Source: Tumebacillus flagellatus
GTDB taxonomy: Bacteria > Bacillota > Bacilli > Tumebacillales > Tumebacillaceae
Length of the DNA: 64,000 nt
NCBI RefSeq assembly: GCF_000714935.1
Contig: NZ_JMIR01000006.1
Span: forward strand, 102,542-166,541
Direction of reading: 5' to 3'
Shown here: piece by piece, positions 25,093 through 34,044 of the stretch
Layout: each line of letters begins with the position of its first letter
Position numbering within the stretch: position 1 is the first letter of the stretch
Translations under genes and position numbers: made by a program
The notes under the pieces: model-generated
What the model saw: the letters and a program-made list of their open reading frames with translations, nothing else
What the model was told of the DNA's origin: nothing
The model's database searches: none

Positions 25093-27067
25093 CTCCGGAT
25101 CCTCCCTTTCTCAACTGTTTTTCGGTGTCGATGACTTCTTGTGCCGGAATCCAATATTCCGCTTCGTAGCTGGTGTTCGAACGCGCGATCAGGCAGGCCA
25201 CGATGCCGAGCAACCCGACGACGCCCATCCACCAATACGTCATGGTGAGACCGAAGCCTGCGACGAAGAAGAAGAACGCCATCACGAACGGGATGCCCGT
25301 GTTTTTCGGCATGTGGATGTCTTCCACCAGCAACGTTTTCTTCTTGGAGGAGCCTTTTTTCATCTCTTTCTTTTCCGTCAGCCACGCATCGCGGCCTTTG
25401 ACTTCAGGCAGAACGGCAAAGTTGTACAGCGGAGCCGGAGACGGAATCGACCATTCCAGCGTATGCCCGTTCCACGGGTCGCCGGTCAGATCGCGCTGCG
25501 GCTTGATGATCGCCATGACCAGCTGCGCCCCTTGGAAGAGGAAGCCGATCCCCATCAGGAACCCGCCGACGGTGGAGACCATGTTGAGGTTGCCCCAGCC
25601 CATTTCCGGGCTGTACGTGTAGACGCGGCGGGTCATCCCCATGAAACCGAGTGCGTATTGCGGCATGAAGCAAACGTAGAAACCGATGTTCCACAGCCAG
25701 AACGCCCATTTGCCCAAGCGTTCGCTGAGGATGACGCCGAACATTTTCGGGAACCAGTAATACATACCAGCAAACAGGCCAAAAACGGCACCGCCAATCA
25801 GCGCTTGGTGGAAATGCGCCACCAGGAAGTAGGAGTTGTGGTATTGGTAATCGGCCGGCGCAACCGCCAGCATGACCCCTGTGGCCCCTGCGACGACGAA
25901 GCAGAGGATAAAGCCGACCGTCCACAGCATCGTCTGCGTCAGTTCGATGCGGCCGCGGAACATGGTGAACAGCCAGTTGAAGATCTTCACGCCGGTCGGA
26001 ATCCCGATGGCCATCGTCGAGATTGCGAAGAACGCGTTGACGTCGGCACCCGCGCCCATCGTGAAGAAGTGGTGCGCCCAGGTGAAGTAGCTGGCAATCG
26101 AGATCAAGATCATGGAGAAGACCATCGACTTGTAGCCGAAAATTTTCTTTCTGGAGAAGACAGAGACGACTTCGGAGAAGATCCCGAACGCCGGAAGCAC
26201 GGCGATGTACACTTCCGGGTGACCCCACATCCAGAACAAGTTGATGAACATCATCGGGTTCCCGCCGTGCAGCATCGTGAAGAAGTGGCCGCCCATCAAG
26301 CGGTCGACCGCCAGCAACGCCAACGCCACCGTCAAGACCGGGAACGCGATCAGAATCGTCAAGCAAGAAGCCAGAACCGACCACGTGAACAGCGGCATGT
26401 CCATCAGGCGCATGCCCGGCGCACGCATCTTGAAGATCGTCACGATGAAGTTGATGCCCGTGGCAAGCGACCCGATCCCCGAGATGGAGAGGCCCATGAG
26501 ATAGAAGTTCTCGCCCGGCCCTTGGTCAAACTCAAGACCGGACAGCGGCGGGTAGCTCGTCCACCCGGCGTCCGGCGAACCGCCGATGACAAACGACAGG
26601 TTGAACAGCAGCGCGCCGAAGAAAAACATCCAGAACGAGACGGCGTTCAAGAACGGATACGCAACGTCGCGCGCCCCGATTTGCAGCGGTACGGCGACGT
26701 TGAAGAAAGCAAAAATCAACGGCATGGCGACGAACAGAATCATAATCGTGCCGTGCGTGGTAAAAATTTGATTGTAGTGCTCCGACTCCAAGAAGTGGTT
26801 GTTCGGAACGGACAGCTGAATGCGCATCAACAGGGCGTCCACGCCGCCGCGGAACAGCATCAAGATGGAGGCGATGAAGTACATGATCCCGATTTTCTTG
26901 TGGTCAACCGATGTCAACCACTCCGTCCACAGCCATTTCCATTTTTTCAATTTGGTGAGTGCGAAGACGATGCCGAGCACGCACAAAACGATCGCGACGT
27001 CCGCTCCGTAGATCAGCGGATCGCCGGTTATGAAAAAGTGCGCGGGTGCATTTGCGTTCTCTGCCAT
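25067..27067 (-). CDS. qoxB: Quinol oxidase subunit I (heme-copper core)
   Basis: The 666-residue protein reduces oxygen and pumps protons. It keeps the canonical heme-copper motifs: FTTHGTIMILFVAMP (heme a ligand His), WMWGHPEVYIAVLPAFGI (CuB His and cross-linked Tyr), TWAHHFFTMG (CuB His pair) and YFLVAHFHQALIGG (heme ligands). Subunit II lacks the CuA ligands, so the donor is menaquinol. The nearby ctaA and ctaB supply heme A, favouring an aa3-600 type rather than a bo3 type. Confidence 0.97.
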   Translation of the reverse strand: MAENANAPAHFFITGDPLIYGADVAIVLCVLGIVFALTKLKKWKWLWTEWLTSVDHKKIGIMYFIASILMLFRGGVDALLMRIQLSVPNNHFLESEHYNQIFTTHGTIMILFVAMPLIFAFFNVAVPLQIGARDVAYPFLNAVSFWMFFFGALLFNLSFVIGGSPDAGWTSYPPLSGLEFDQGPGENFYLMGLSISGIGSLATGINFIVTIFKMRAPGMRLMDMPLFTWSVLASCLTILIAFPVLTVALALLAVDRLMGGHFFTMLHGGNPMMFINLFWMWGHPEVYIAVLPAFGIFSEVVSVFSRKKIFGYKSMVFSMILISIASYFTWAHHFFTMGAGADVNAFFAISTMAIGIPTGVKIFNWLFTMFRGRIELTQTMLWTVGFILCFVVAGATGVMLAVAPADYQYHNSYFLVAHFHQALIGGAVFGLFAGMYYWFPKMFGVILSERLGKWAFWLWNIGFYVCFMPQYALGFMGMTRRVYTYSPEMGWGNLNMVSTVGGFLMGIGFLFQGAQLVMAIIKPQRDLTGDPWNGHTLEWSIPSPAPLYNFAVLPEVKGRDAWLTEKKEMKKGSSKKKTLLVEDIHMPKNTGIPFVMAFFFFVAGFGLTMTYWWMGVVGLLGIVACLIARSNTSYEAEYWIPAQEVIDTEKQLRKGGSGDGVQTRIV

Positions 27068-27080
27068 GATTTCACCCTTC

Positions 27081-27962
27081 CTATTTCAACAAGTCGTGTT
27101 CCATTTTGGACATGTCCATGTACTGACCGCCGTCCTTCATGACGATGTCATGGAAGAGGCCTTCCGGGTACGACGAGAATTCTTGGACGTTGTCGAGGAC
27201 ACCCGGTTTCTGCAGGTCTTCATAGCCTTGCATGGTGAGCGCGGGAGCTTTTTGTTTGATTCCCTTCGCCCATTCGTCGAATTCCGCTTGCGGCTTGGCG
27301 ACGACTTCGAACTTCATGTGCTGGAAGCCTTCGCCGGTAAAGTTTGCGCCGGAGCCGTAGTACGTGCCCGGCTTGTCCGCTTGCAGCCACAGCCGCATCG
27401 CCATGCCCGGCATCGCGTACTCTTGACCGCCGAGCTGCGGCACCCAGAACGAGTTGATCGGCGCGTCGGCGGTGAGCACGAACTGCACAGGCACGCCCGC
27501 CGGAATCTCGACGTAGTTCACGGTCGCGACTTTTTGATCCGGGTATTGGAAGAGCCACTTCCAGTTCAGCGAGGTGACTTGAATGGTGATCGGCTTGACG
27601 TCTTTCACCGGCGGCTCGGTCAACACGAACGTCGTTTTGGCGGTTTGGTAGCCGAGGATGCCGATGATGAGGATCGGGATCCCCCACCAGACGTACTCCA
27701 GAACTTTGTTGTCTTCCCACTCCGGCATGTATTTCGCTTTGTTGCCCGGTTTGTTGCGGTACCGATAGACGATAAAGATCAAGAGGGCCAGGACCGGTAT
27801 GACGATCACCGCAATCAAGAGAATGGAGAAGTAGATGAGATCCAACTCTGTTTTGGCGACGGGACCGACTGGATGGAGCATGATGTAGCGCGAATCACAA
27901 CCCGATGCCAGAAGTGCCGTGGCACCCAGGACTGTCAGGAGTTTGATAAGGTTCCTTTTCAT
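27081..27962 (-). CDS. qoxA: Quinol oxidase subunit II, lipoprotein
   Basis: The 293-residue protein has a lipobox signal (LGATALLASGC), two membrane helices and an external cupredoxin domain. The region where cytochrome c oxidases hold the CuA ligands reads GANFTGEGFQHMKFEV with no cysteines, so it is a quinol oxidase. QVTSLNWKWLFQYPD and NSFWVPQLGGQEYAMPGM are typical of QoxA/CyoA. ATG 27962 follows GGGGGGA; it is the first gene of the operon, divergent from ctaB. Confidence 0.96.
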   Translation of the reverse strand: MKRNLIKLLTVLGATALLASGCDSRYIMLHPVGPVAKTELDLIYFSILLIAVIVIPVLALLIFIVYRYRNKPGNKAKYMPEWEDNKVLEYVWWGIPILIIGILGYQTAKTTFVLTEPPVKDVKPITIQVTSLNWKWLFQYPDQKVATVNYVEIPAGVPVQFVLTADAPINSFWVPQLGGQEYAMPGMAMRLWLQADKPGTYYGSGANFTGEGFQHMKFEVVAKPQAEFDEWAKGIKQKAPALTMQGYEDLQKPGVLDNVQEFSSYPEGLFHDIVMKDGGQYMDMSKMEHDLLK

Positions 27963-28031
27963 TGGTTCCCCCCCAGTGTGATACAGGTTTTGGTTCGTCT
28001 CCATTGTAGGGGTTGTGTCTGGGTGCGGAGT

Positions 28032-28107
28032 ATCGGTGAATTCACCGATCTTGAGAGGGGGATTCCCTGATGGATTCAGGGATTTCGGGAAGCGGACTCA
28101 GGGAATC
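28032..28107. promoter_or_regulatory. Palindromes in the qoxA-ctaB divergent control region
   Basis: ATCGGTGAA-TTCACCGAT (28032-28049) is a perfect 18-bp palindrome. Next to it GATTCCCTGA (28061-28070) pairs perfectly with TCAGGGAATC (28098-28107), and the same left arm can instead pair with TCAGGGA at 28076-28082. These are candidate operators for a regulator of terminal oxidase and heme A genes, or RNA stems in one of the leaders; which regulator is unknown. Confidence 0.5.
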
Positions 28108-28208
28108 GCCCGATACCGCAAAAAACGCCCGCTTTGTTATAGTAGAAAGAGTAGTAGAATGGTCTCATCCCCGTTTGCAAATCTCGACTTCCGAAAGGAG
28201 TACGAACG

Positions 28209-29114
28209 ATGTCCATACCGAATCAAATGTCCGCTGTGGGTTCCTATAGGTCGCCTCTGCAAGTCATCCGCGCCTATTGCGAGTTGACCAAACCGAAAAT
28301 CCTGCTCATGTTGGCGTTCACGTCGTTCAGCGCGGCGTTGGTCGCGACGCACGGCAGCGTAGACTTTGCCAAACTGCTGTTCATGTTCATCGGGACGGCG
28401 CTGTCGTCCGGCGGTGCCGCCGCGATCAACATGTGGTACGATCGGGACATCGACGCCGTGATGGAACGCACGCAAGGGCGTCCGATCCCCCGAGGAATGA
28501 TCGACCCGGAAAAAGCGTTTCGGTTCGGCCTCCTCTTGGGCGTTCTGTCCTTTGTCGTCCTGTACGTGTTGGTCAATCCGCTGACGGCGTGGTTGGGGCT
28601 CGCGGGCTACATCTACTACGCGGTGATCTACACCGTGTGGTTGAAACGCAGAACGCCGCAAAACATCGTCATCGGCGGCGGTGCGGGTGCGATGCCCGTC
28701 CTGATCGGGTGGGCCGCTGTGACCGGAACGCTCAGTTTGGCGCCGATCTTGATGTTTTTGATCATCTTCTTCTGGACACCGCCGCACTCGTGGGCGCTGG
28801 CGTTGTACAAAAACGCCGAGTACACGAAAGCGTTGGTGCCGATGATGCCCGTCGTGAAAGGGCCGCGCTCCACGAAACGTCAAAGCGTCGTCTACACCGT
28901 CCTGCTGTTTGCAACGTCGATCGCCCTGTATTTCACCCATGCGGTGGGGGCCCTCTATCTCGTGATTGCCGTCCCGATGAACGTCGTGTTCTTGTACGCG
29001 ACGATCAAAATGCACCAAGAAGCGGACGATACGTTTGTCTGGGCGAAACGGACGTTTTTCTGGTCGCTGGTGTATATTCTGGTGGTATTTACCGCGATGA
29101 TGATTGGAATGTAG
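28209..29114 (+). CDS. ctaB: Protoheme IX farnesyltransferase (heme O synthase)
   Basis: The 301-residue, nine-helix protein adds a farnesyl group to heme B. It has the polyprenyl-transferase motifs NMWYDRDIDAVMERTQGRP (first Asp-rich motif) and YAVIYTVWLKRRTPQNIVIG, and FWTPPHSWALAL. AAAGGAG precedes ATG 28209. It lies upstream of ctaA and divergent from the oxidase operon. Confidence 0.96.
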   Translation: MSIPNQMSAVGSYRSPLQVIRAYCELTKPKILLMLAFTSFSAALVATHGSVDFAKLLFMFIGTALSSGGAAAINMWYDRDIDAVMERTQGRPIPRGMIDPEKAFRFGLLLGVLSFVVLYVLVNPLTAWLGLAGYIYYAVIYTVWLKRRTPQNIVIGGGAGAMPVLIGWAAVTGTLSLAPILMFLIIFFWTPPHSWALALYKNAEYTKALVPMMPVVKGPRSTKRQSVVYTVLLFATSIALYFTHAVGALYLVIAVPMNVVFLYATIKMHQEADDTFVWAKRTFFWSLVYILVVFTAMMIGM

Positions 29115-29182
29115 AGAGGTAGAATAGAGAGGCAGCTTGTAGAGGCAGAAATGAGAGAACTGAAAGAGAGCTGGTGATTTCC

Positions 29183-30097
29183 ATGCGGAATGTACGCTTG
29201 GCGATGGGGTCGGCCATTGCGTTTTTCTTCGTCAACTTTATGGGGTTCCTCGACACGTTCACCGTGTCCACGCAAGGGTGCGGTCAGGATTACCCGTTCT
29301 GCAACGGGAAACTCTATCCCGACTTCAACAACTACCATTCGGTGATCGAGTACGTCCATCGTCTGGTCGTCTTGATCGGCATGTCGCTGTTGGTGATCGT
29401 CTCCGTGATGGCGTGGAGACGGTACAAAACGAAAAAAGTAAAAGCCTTGATCCTGTTTGCGATCGGCGGCGTGGTCGCCGAAGCGACGCTCGGCGCGCTC
29501 GCCGTGTTCTTCAACAGCCCGCCGTTGATCATGGCGGGACATATCGGCATCGCGCTGATCTCGTTCGCCGCGCTCTTGAACCTCGCGTACACGATCCGCG
29601 AGGCGGAGCTGAAGCCGCTCGGCAAGCCGATGAGCAAAGGGTTTGTGCGGTACGCGTGGTTTTTGCTGGTCTACCTGTATGTGGCGATCTACTTCGGCGC
29701 GTACGTGGCGAGCACGGGAGCGGGCGGGATGTTCCAAGGCGCGTTGATTCCGACCGAACCGGCGTCCACGCCGCTGCATACGCTCTGGATTGACCTCGGG
29801 CATCGAGGGTTGGCGCTGGGTCTCGTCTTGCTGTCGTTCGGCTTCATGATGTTGGCGAGAAAGCACCAACACTTCGTCGGGATCTCGATCGCGATGTTCG
29901 TCTTGGTCTTGCTGCAAGGGGTGAGCGGCGTGTTGCTCGTCGTCACGCACTTGCACCTCGCCGCGATCCTGTTCCATGTGACCGACGTGTCCCTGCTGTT
30001 CGGTCTGGTCAGCCTCGTCGGCGTGCAAAGCGTGGGCAGACGAGAGAAATCCGCTGTGGGTTCCGCACCGTTGGAGCCTGCGTTTCCCCGTCGTTGA
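29183..30097 (+). CDS. ctaA: Heme A synthase
   Basis: The 304-residue, eight-helix enzyme oxidises heme O to heme A. It shows the first-loop cysteine pair (STQGCGQDYPFCNGK), the histidine in EYVHRLVVLIG, and the later heme-binding LGHRGLALGL and HVTDVSLLFGL. The Cys-pair type is that of Bacillus CtaA. ATG 29183 is preferred over GTG 29174. It follows ctaB and supplies the qox oxidase. Confidence 0.95.
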   Translation: MRNVRLAMGSAIAFFFVNFMGFLDTFTVSTQGCGQDYPFCNGKLYPDFNNYHSVIEYVHRLVVLIGMSLLVIVSVMAWRRYKTKKVKALILFAIGGVVAEATLGALAVFFNSPPLIMAGHIGIALISFAALLNLAYTIREAELKPLGKPMSKGFVRYAWFLLVYLYVAIYFGAYVASTGAGGMFQGALIPTEPASTPLHTLWIDLGHRGLALGLVLLSFGFMMLARKHQHFVGISIAMFVLVLLQGVSGVLLVVTHLHLAAILFHVTDVSLLFGLVSLVGVQSVGRREKSAVGSAPLEPAFPRR

Positions 30098-30113
30098 CAC
30101 TTGCAGAGCATGA

Positions 30114-30164
30114 AAAAAAGACTGTCTGCGCGGCCGAATCCGGTTGCGTCAGGCAGTCTTTTTT
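30114..30164 (+). terminator. Terminator after ctaA
   Basis: AAAAAAGACTGTCTG (30114-30128) pairs with CAGGCAGTCTTTTTT (30150-30164) with one G-U pair. T's follow. Confidence 0.88.
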
Positions 30165-30252
30165 AATTAGGAAAAAATACAAAATTGCGGCAGATGAGGA
30201 GCTTGTAAATGTGATAGGATTACCAGTAAATACTATTGGAGGCGATAACTCG

Positions 30253-31482
30253 ATGGAACAGCAAAAACGACAAGTGCGCTCCGGCATCATGACTCCGGTT
30301 AAGGGTCTGATGACACGCGAGGAACGGCTGAACCCGTTTGCTTTTTTCCAAAACATGCGGGAGACGGCTCCGGTGCGGTATGATCAGGACCGCGACACGT
30401 GGGATGTGTTTCGCTATGAAGACGTGTACCGCGTCCTGTCCGATCACACGACGTTCTCGTCCAACCGCAATGCGGTGCTCAGATCGAACCAGAGCTCTGA
30501 CAATGCCAGTTTGATCGCGATGGACCCGCCGCAGCATACGAAGTATCGCAACATCGTCAACCGGGCGTTCACCCCGAAACGCGTGCAGGACTTGGCGCCG
30601 CGCATTGAGGAGATCACCCGCGAACTGCTTGACGCGGTGGAGGGCACGGGCGAAGTCGACCTCATCCGGGAGTTTGCCGGGCCGCTTCCGGTCATCGTCA
30701 TCGCGGACATTCTCGGCATTCCGGCGGCGGACCGTCACCTGTTCAAGGAGTGGTCCGACAAACTGGTCGAGTCGCCCCATGCGCAACATGACGAAGCGTA
30801 CCAAGCCAGCATGATGGAAAAAGCCCGTGTCTCCCAAGAGCTCGGCGCTTACTTTAAGAAGCAACTCGATGCCCGCCGCGTGACACCCGGCGACGACCTG
30901 TTGACCGTGTTGCTCGAAGCGGAAGTCGAAGGGGAGCGCTTGAACGAACAGCAACTGCTGTCGTTCTGCCTGTTGCTGTTGGTGGCGGGGAACGAAACGA
31001 CCACCAACTTGATCACCAACGCCGTTCGTGCGTTTGCGGAACAGCCGGAGTTGCAGACGAAGCTGCGCGAGAACCCGGACTTGATCCCGAGCGCGGTGGA
31101 GGAAGCGCTGCGTTACTACTCGCCGGTCGCCGCGATCCCCAGCCGTTTCGCCACGCAAGACGTGGAGCTTGGCGGTCAATGGATCAAGCAGGGCGACCAA
31201 GTCGTGGCTTGGCTGAACTCCGCGAACCGCGATGAAGCGAAGTTTCCGAACGCGGATCAATTCCTCGTCGACCGCAACCCGAACCCCCATCTGGCGTTCG
31301 GCTGGGGGATTCACTTCTGCCTCGGCGCACCGCTTGCACGTCTGGAAGGGCAGATCGCGCTGAAAGCGATCATCGAGCGCATGCCGAACATCCGGTTCAA
31401 AGCGGGCACGGAACTGCAACCGGTCACGTCGACGTTGGTTTTTGCGGTGAAGGAATTGCCGATTACGTTTGATGTGAAGTAA
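30253..31482 (+). CDS. Cytochrome P450 (CYP107/CYP109-like)
   Basis: The 409-residue protein is a soluble class of bacterial P450. It has the I-helix oxygen-binding motif LLLVAGNETTTNLI, the K-helix ExxR in EEALRYYSP, and the heme-thiolate loop AFGWGIHFCLGAPLARLEG with Cys at about residue 356. IAMDPPQHTKYRNIVNRAFTP is the C-helix region common in CYP107-type enzymes. ATG 30253 follows GGAGG by 10 bases. No ferredoxin or reductase gene is adjacent, so redox partners must come from elsewhere. Confidence 0.94.
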   Translation: MEQQKRQVRSGIMTPVKGLMTREERLNPFAFFQNMRETAPVRYDQDRDTWDVFRYEDVYRVLSDHTTFSSNRNAVLRSNQSSDNASLIAMDPPQHTKYRNIVNRAFTPKRVQDLAPRIEEITRELLDAVEGTGEVDLIREFAGPLPVIVIADILGIPAADRHLFKEWSDKLVESPHAQHDEAYQASMMEKARVSQELGAYFKKQLDARRVTPGDDLLTVLLEAEVEGERLNEQQLLSFCLLLLVAGNETTTNLITNAVRAFAEQPELQTKLRENPDLIPSAVEEALRYYSPVAAIPSRFATQDVELGGQWIKQGDQVVAWLNSANRDEAKFPNADQFLVDRNPNPHLAFGWGIHFCLGAPLARLEGQIALKAIIERMPNIRFKAGTELQPVTSTLVFAVKELPITFDVK

Positions 31483-31494
31483 AAAACGAAATGA

Positions 31495-31525
31495 AAAAGA
31501 CGCCTCGCTTGGCAGGGCGTCTTTT
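31495..31525. terminator. Terminator between the P450 gene and the oxidoreductase gene
   Basis: AAAAGACGCC (31495-31504) pairs perfectly with GGCGTCTTTT (31516-31525); the symmetric A/T flanks suit both converging genes. Confidence 0.88.
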
Positions 31526-31544
31526 CGTTTGTTCGCTTTAGAAG

Positions 31545-32066
31545 TTAAGCCAAGACCGCTTGTACATACGCTTTTGCGGACGCTTCCAACTCTTCGTCGG
31601 ACAGGTTGGAAGCACCGTTCAAGATGAAGGACGGCAGGAGTTTCGTGCCGATCAAGTTGCTGGTCGCTTCCAGCGGTCGCAAGAGTTCCTCCATCGTGTA
31701 GTTGTTGAAGCCGCCGTGCTGGTACGCTTCTTTCGGGCTGCCGGTCGAGGTTGCGAGGAGCAATTCCTTGCCGTGCAGTTTGTTGCCGCCTTCCGTGCCG
31801 AATGCCCAACCGTAGGTCAACACGGAGTCTTCCCACAGTTTCAACAGCGGCGGCGTGCTGTACCAGAAGAACGGGAATTGCAGGACGATGCGATCATGCT
31901 CCAGCAACAGTTGTTGCTCGCGCTCCACATCGATTTGGAAGTTCGGGTAGGCTTCGTACAGATTGTGAATCGTCACATCGCCTGCTGCTTGCAACTCTTG
32001 TACCCAGCGTTTGCTGATGCGGGATTGTTCCAAATTCGGGTGGGCCACCAATACCAATACTTTCAT
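31545..32066 (-). CDS. NAD(P)H-dependent flavin oxidoreductase (YwrO/KefF-like)
   Basis: The 173-residue flavodoxin-fold protein begins MKVLVLVAHPNLEQSRISK and has QFPFFWYSTPPLLKLWEDSVLTYGWAFGTEG and TGSPKEAYQHGG, the FMN/FAD-binding and substrate loops of the NQO1-type quinone reductases. It is likely to reduce quinones or nitro compounds by two electrons. ATG 32066 is preferred, with AGAGGAAG 8 bases upstream. A consensus promoter with an overlapping dyad faces the Rrf2-family gene, which probably represses it. Confidence 0.9.
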   Translation of the reverse strand: MKVLVLVAHPNLEQSRISKRWVQELQAAGDVTIHNLYEAYPNFQIDVEREQQLLLEHDRIVLQFPFFWYSTPPLLKLWEDSVLTYGWAFGTEGGNKLHGKELLLATSTGSPKEAYQHGGFNNYTMEELLRPLEATSNLIGTKLLPSFILNGASNLSDEELEASAKAYVQAVLA

Positions 32067-32095
32067 GTCCATCTTCCTCTCGTCTGTGTGTGCTT

Positions 32096-32135
32096 TAACT
32101 ACAATCATTTTAGTTGCAGTTAGGTGCCGTGTCAA
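32096..32135 (-). promoter_or_regulatory. Consensus promoter with overlapping operator for the oxidoreductase gene
   Basis: On the minus strand TTGACA (32130-32135) and TAAAAT (32107-32112) are exactly 17 bases apart. An imperfect dyad at 32096-32122 has arms TAACTACAATCA and TAGTTGCAGTTA, covering the -10 and half the spacer. A repressor bound there would block the promoter; the neighbouring Rrf2 gene product is the obvious candidate. Confidence 0.7.
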
Positions 32136-32206
32136 CACCCTGCATGAGAGGTTCGTGCTATACTAGGTATGAAAGGGTTTGAAAGGTTCGAGTGGAGGTG
32201 TAACGA

Positions 32207-32638
32207 ATGGCAACAGGATGGTTTCCGTTGGCTGTGCATGCGCTGGCTTTGTTGTCCACTTCGGAAGACGGGTATTCCAGTTCTTATATAGCGGGCAGTG
32301 TGAATACACACTCCGTTTTTTTGCGAAAGGTCTTGGCGAAATTGGTGACGGAGGGGATCTTGGCAACACGGGAAGGGGCGAGGGGCGGATACCGACTTCT
32401 GCGTCCGGCACAGGAGCTGACGTTGGCGGAGGTCTATCGCGTGATGGAACCTGACGGCGTTCTCTCTCCCAGCGTCGCCGAACCCAATGTCGCTTGTCCG
32501 GTCGGCGCCGGGATTCGCGCCGCATTTGGAGAGGTGATGGAGCGGGTGGACACGGTGGTTCTCGCCGAGTTGGAGACTCTCACCGTTGCTGACATTGCGA
32601 GCCGCGCGATTGAGTTTGGCAAAGAGCGCAGTTGCTAA
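32207..32638 (+). CDS. Rrf2-family transcriptional regulator (YwnA-like)
   Basis: The 143-residue protein has the Rrf2 winged helix at its start (FPLAVHALALLS, SVNTHSVFLRKVLAKLVTEGIL, REGARGGYRLLRPAQELTLAEVYRVME). The three-cysteine cluster of IscR/NsrR is absent: only one Cys, in NVACPVG, lies in that region, so it is not an iron-sulfur sensor but may respond through a thiol. GGAGGTG precedes ATG 32207. It is divergent from the flavin oxidoreductase gene and is likely to repress it. Confidence 0.92.
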   Translation: MATGWFPLAVHALALLSTSEDGYSSSYIAGSVNTHSVFLRKVLAKLVTEGILATREGARGGYRLLRPAQELTLAEVYRVMEPDGVLSPSVAEPNVACPVGAGIRAAFGEVMERVDTVVLAELETLTVADIASRAIEFGKERSC

Positions 32639-32655
32639 CCACATCTGAACGTACA

Positions 32656-32684
32656 AACGATCGCTTTGGAGGCGGTCGTTTTTT
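32656..32684 (+). terminator. Terminator after the Rrf2 gene
   Basis: AACGATCGC (32656-32664) pairs with GCGGTCGTT (32672-32680) with one G-U pair, followed by T's. Confidence 0.8.
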
Positions 32685-32751
32685 GTTCTCCATGAATTTC
32701 CAATTTGCCGCTATAATGAAAGGGATGAATCTGGAGGAGTTGGGAAAACAC

Positions 32752-33960
32752 ATGCAAGCATCCATTTGGCGAGACCCCCGCTTTGTGCTCTACGCCTTGG
32801 GCGGTCTCGTCAACAATACAGGCAACAGCATCTACTTGGTCGCTTTGCCGCTGATGGTCTTTGCGTTGACGGGGTCTGTCGGCGCGATGTCGATCATGGC
32901 GATTTGCGAGACGATTCCGCGCTCGCTGATCGGGCTATTCTTGGCGGGGCCGTTGGTGGATCGGGTCAGCCGCCAAGTCGTGTTGAGCGCGGCGTTGACG
33001 TTCCAGTCCGTTTGCAGCGTCGCCATCGCGCTTCTCAACTCCACCGGCACGTTGGAGATCTGGATGCTCTACGTGCTCGGCGGCTTGATCGCGACGGCGC
33101 ATGAGTTTGTGCGCTCCGCCAACTTCGCGGTCGTCCCGCTGATGTTCGGCGACCGCAAGATGGAAGCGAACTCCGGCACGAACTCGATGTTCCGCCTGTC
33201 GATGATTCTCGGCCCGGCGCTGGCGAGTCTGCTCTTGGCGCTGACGTCGTACAGCGCGATCCTCTGGATCAACGCGGTGACGTACTTTGCGCCGCTCGCG
33301 GCGCTCTACTGGATGAAAATTCCTCGTGAAAACTTGGGCGGCGTCCGGTCGGCAAGTCAAATTGCCGCCGACTTGCGCGAAGGGCTGCTGTTTCTCTACC
33401 GGGATAAAACTCAGGTACGGCTGCTCTCCGGCAGTCTGTTCTACAGCCTCGCTACCGGCGGCATCACGACGGTGATGATCTTCTCGCTGAAAAACAGCTA
33501 CAGCCTCACCGACGAAACCATCTCCGGCTACCTCACGCTCAGCGCGGCGGGTGCGCTGCTCAGTTCGCTGATCACCCCGCGTCTGAAGAACGTCAACAAC
33601 AACAAACTCATGGTAAACGGCCTGCTCGTCACCGCCGTCAGTCTGGGTTTGCTGCTGATCCCGGTCTTCTGGATCATGCCGATCGCCTTGGTGTTAAGCG
33701 GCGTCGGGCAACTGTTCTACACCCTCGCATACACCGTGGAAATGCAGGACCGCACGCCAAGCGATATGCTCGGGCGGGTGGGGAGCACGATGCGGATGGT
33801 GGAGTTTTTTTCACGCGGGGTGTCCACGTCCTTGCTGGGCGCGTTGACGGCGAAGTGGGGAGCAGAAGCCGCGTTCGTCGGGGCGATCGTCGTCAGTTTG
33901 TTGCCGTTTCTTACGCTTGCCCCCGGTGAATGGCGTCGTGACAAAAACCATCGGTTATAA
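32752..33960 (+). CDS. MFS transporter
   Basis: The 402-residue protein has about 12 hydrophobic helices. The loop motif after helix 2 is GPLVDRVSRQVV and FRLSMILGPALASLLLALT lies mid-protein, as in the MFS_3/enterobactin exporter-like branch. The start is not certain: ATG 32752 follows GGAGGAG by about 14 bases, while TTG 32740 is too close and ATG 32725 lacks a clear site. It stands alone, with a terminator on each side. Substrate unknown. Confidence 0.85.
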   Translation: MQASIWRDPRFVLYALGGLVNNTGNSIYLVALPLMVFALTGSVGAMSIMAICETIPRSLIGLFLAGPLVDRVSRQVVLSAALTFQSVCSVAIALLNSTGTLEIWMLYVLGGLIATAHEFVRSANFAVVPLMFGDRKMEANSGTNSMFRLSMILGPALASLLLALTSYSAILWINAVTYFAPLAALYWMKIPRENLGGVRSASQIAADLREGLLFLYRDKTQVRLLSGSLFYSLATGGITTVMIFSLKNSYSLTDETISGYLTLSAAGALLSSLITPRLKNVNNNKLMVNGLLVTAVSLGLLLIPVFWIMPIALVLSGVGQLFYTLAYTVEMQDRTPSDMLGRVGSTMRMVEFFSRGVSTSLLGALTAKWGAEAAFVGAIVVSLLPFLTLAPGEWRRDKNHRL

Positions 33961-33965
33961 AAAGG

Positions 33966-34004
33966 AGCCTGTTGAGTGCGAGACTCAACAGGCTTCATTT
34001 TTTT
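33966..34004 (+). terminator. Terminator after the MFS gene, at the left edge of the dynamin-like cluster
   Basis: AGCCTGTTGAGT (33966-33977) pairs perfectly with ACTCAACAGGCT (33983-33994), followed by a T-run. It insulates the next operon. Confidence 0.92.
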
Positions 34005-34044
34005 GATTTAACAAAAGGAAATATATCAAATACATAGTGTTACC

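Noticed and set aside
25139..27142. A 667-codon plus-strand frame opposite qoxB
   Set aside because: It mirrors qoxB, whose heme-copper motifs are unmistakable; the antisense product is low-complexity Arg/Glu/His-rich.
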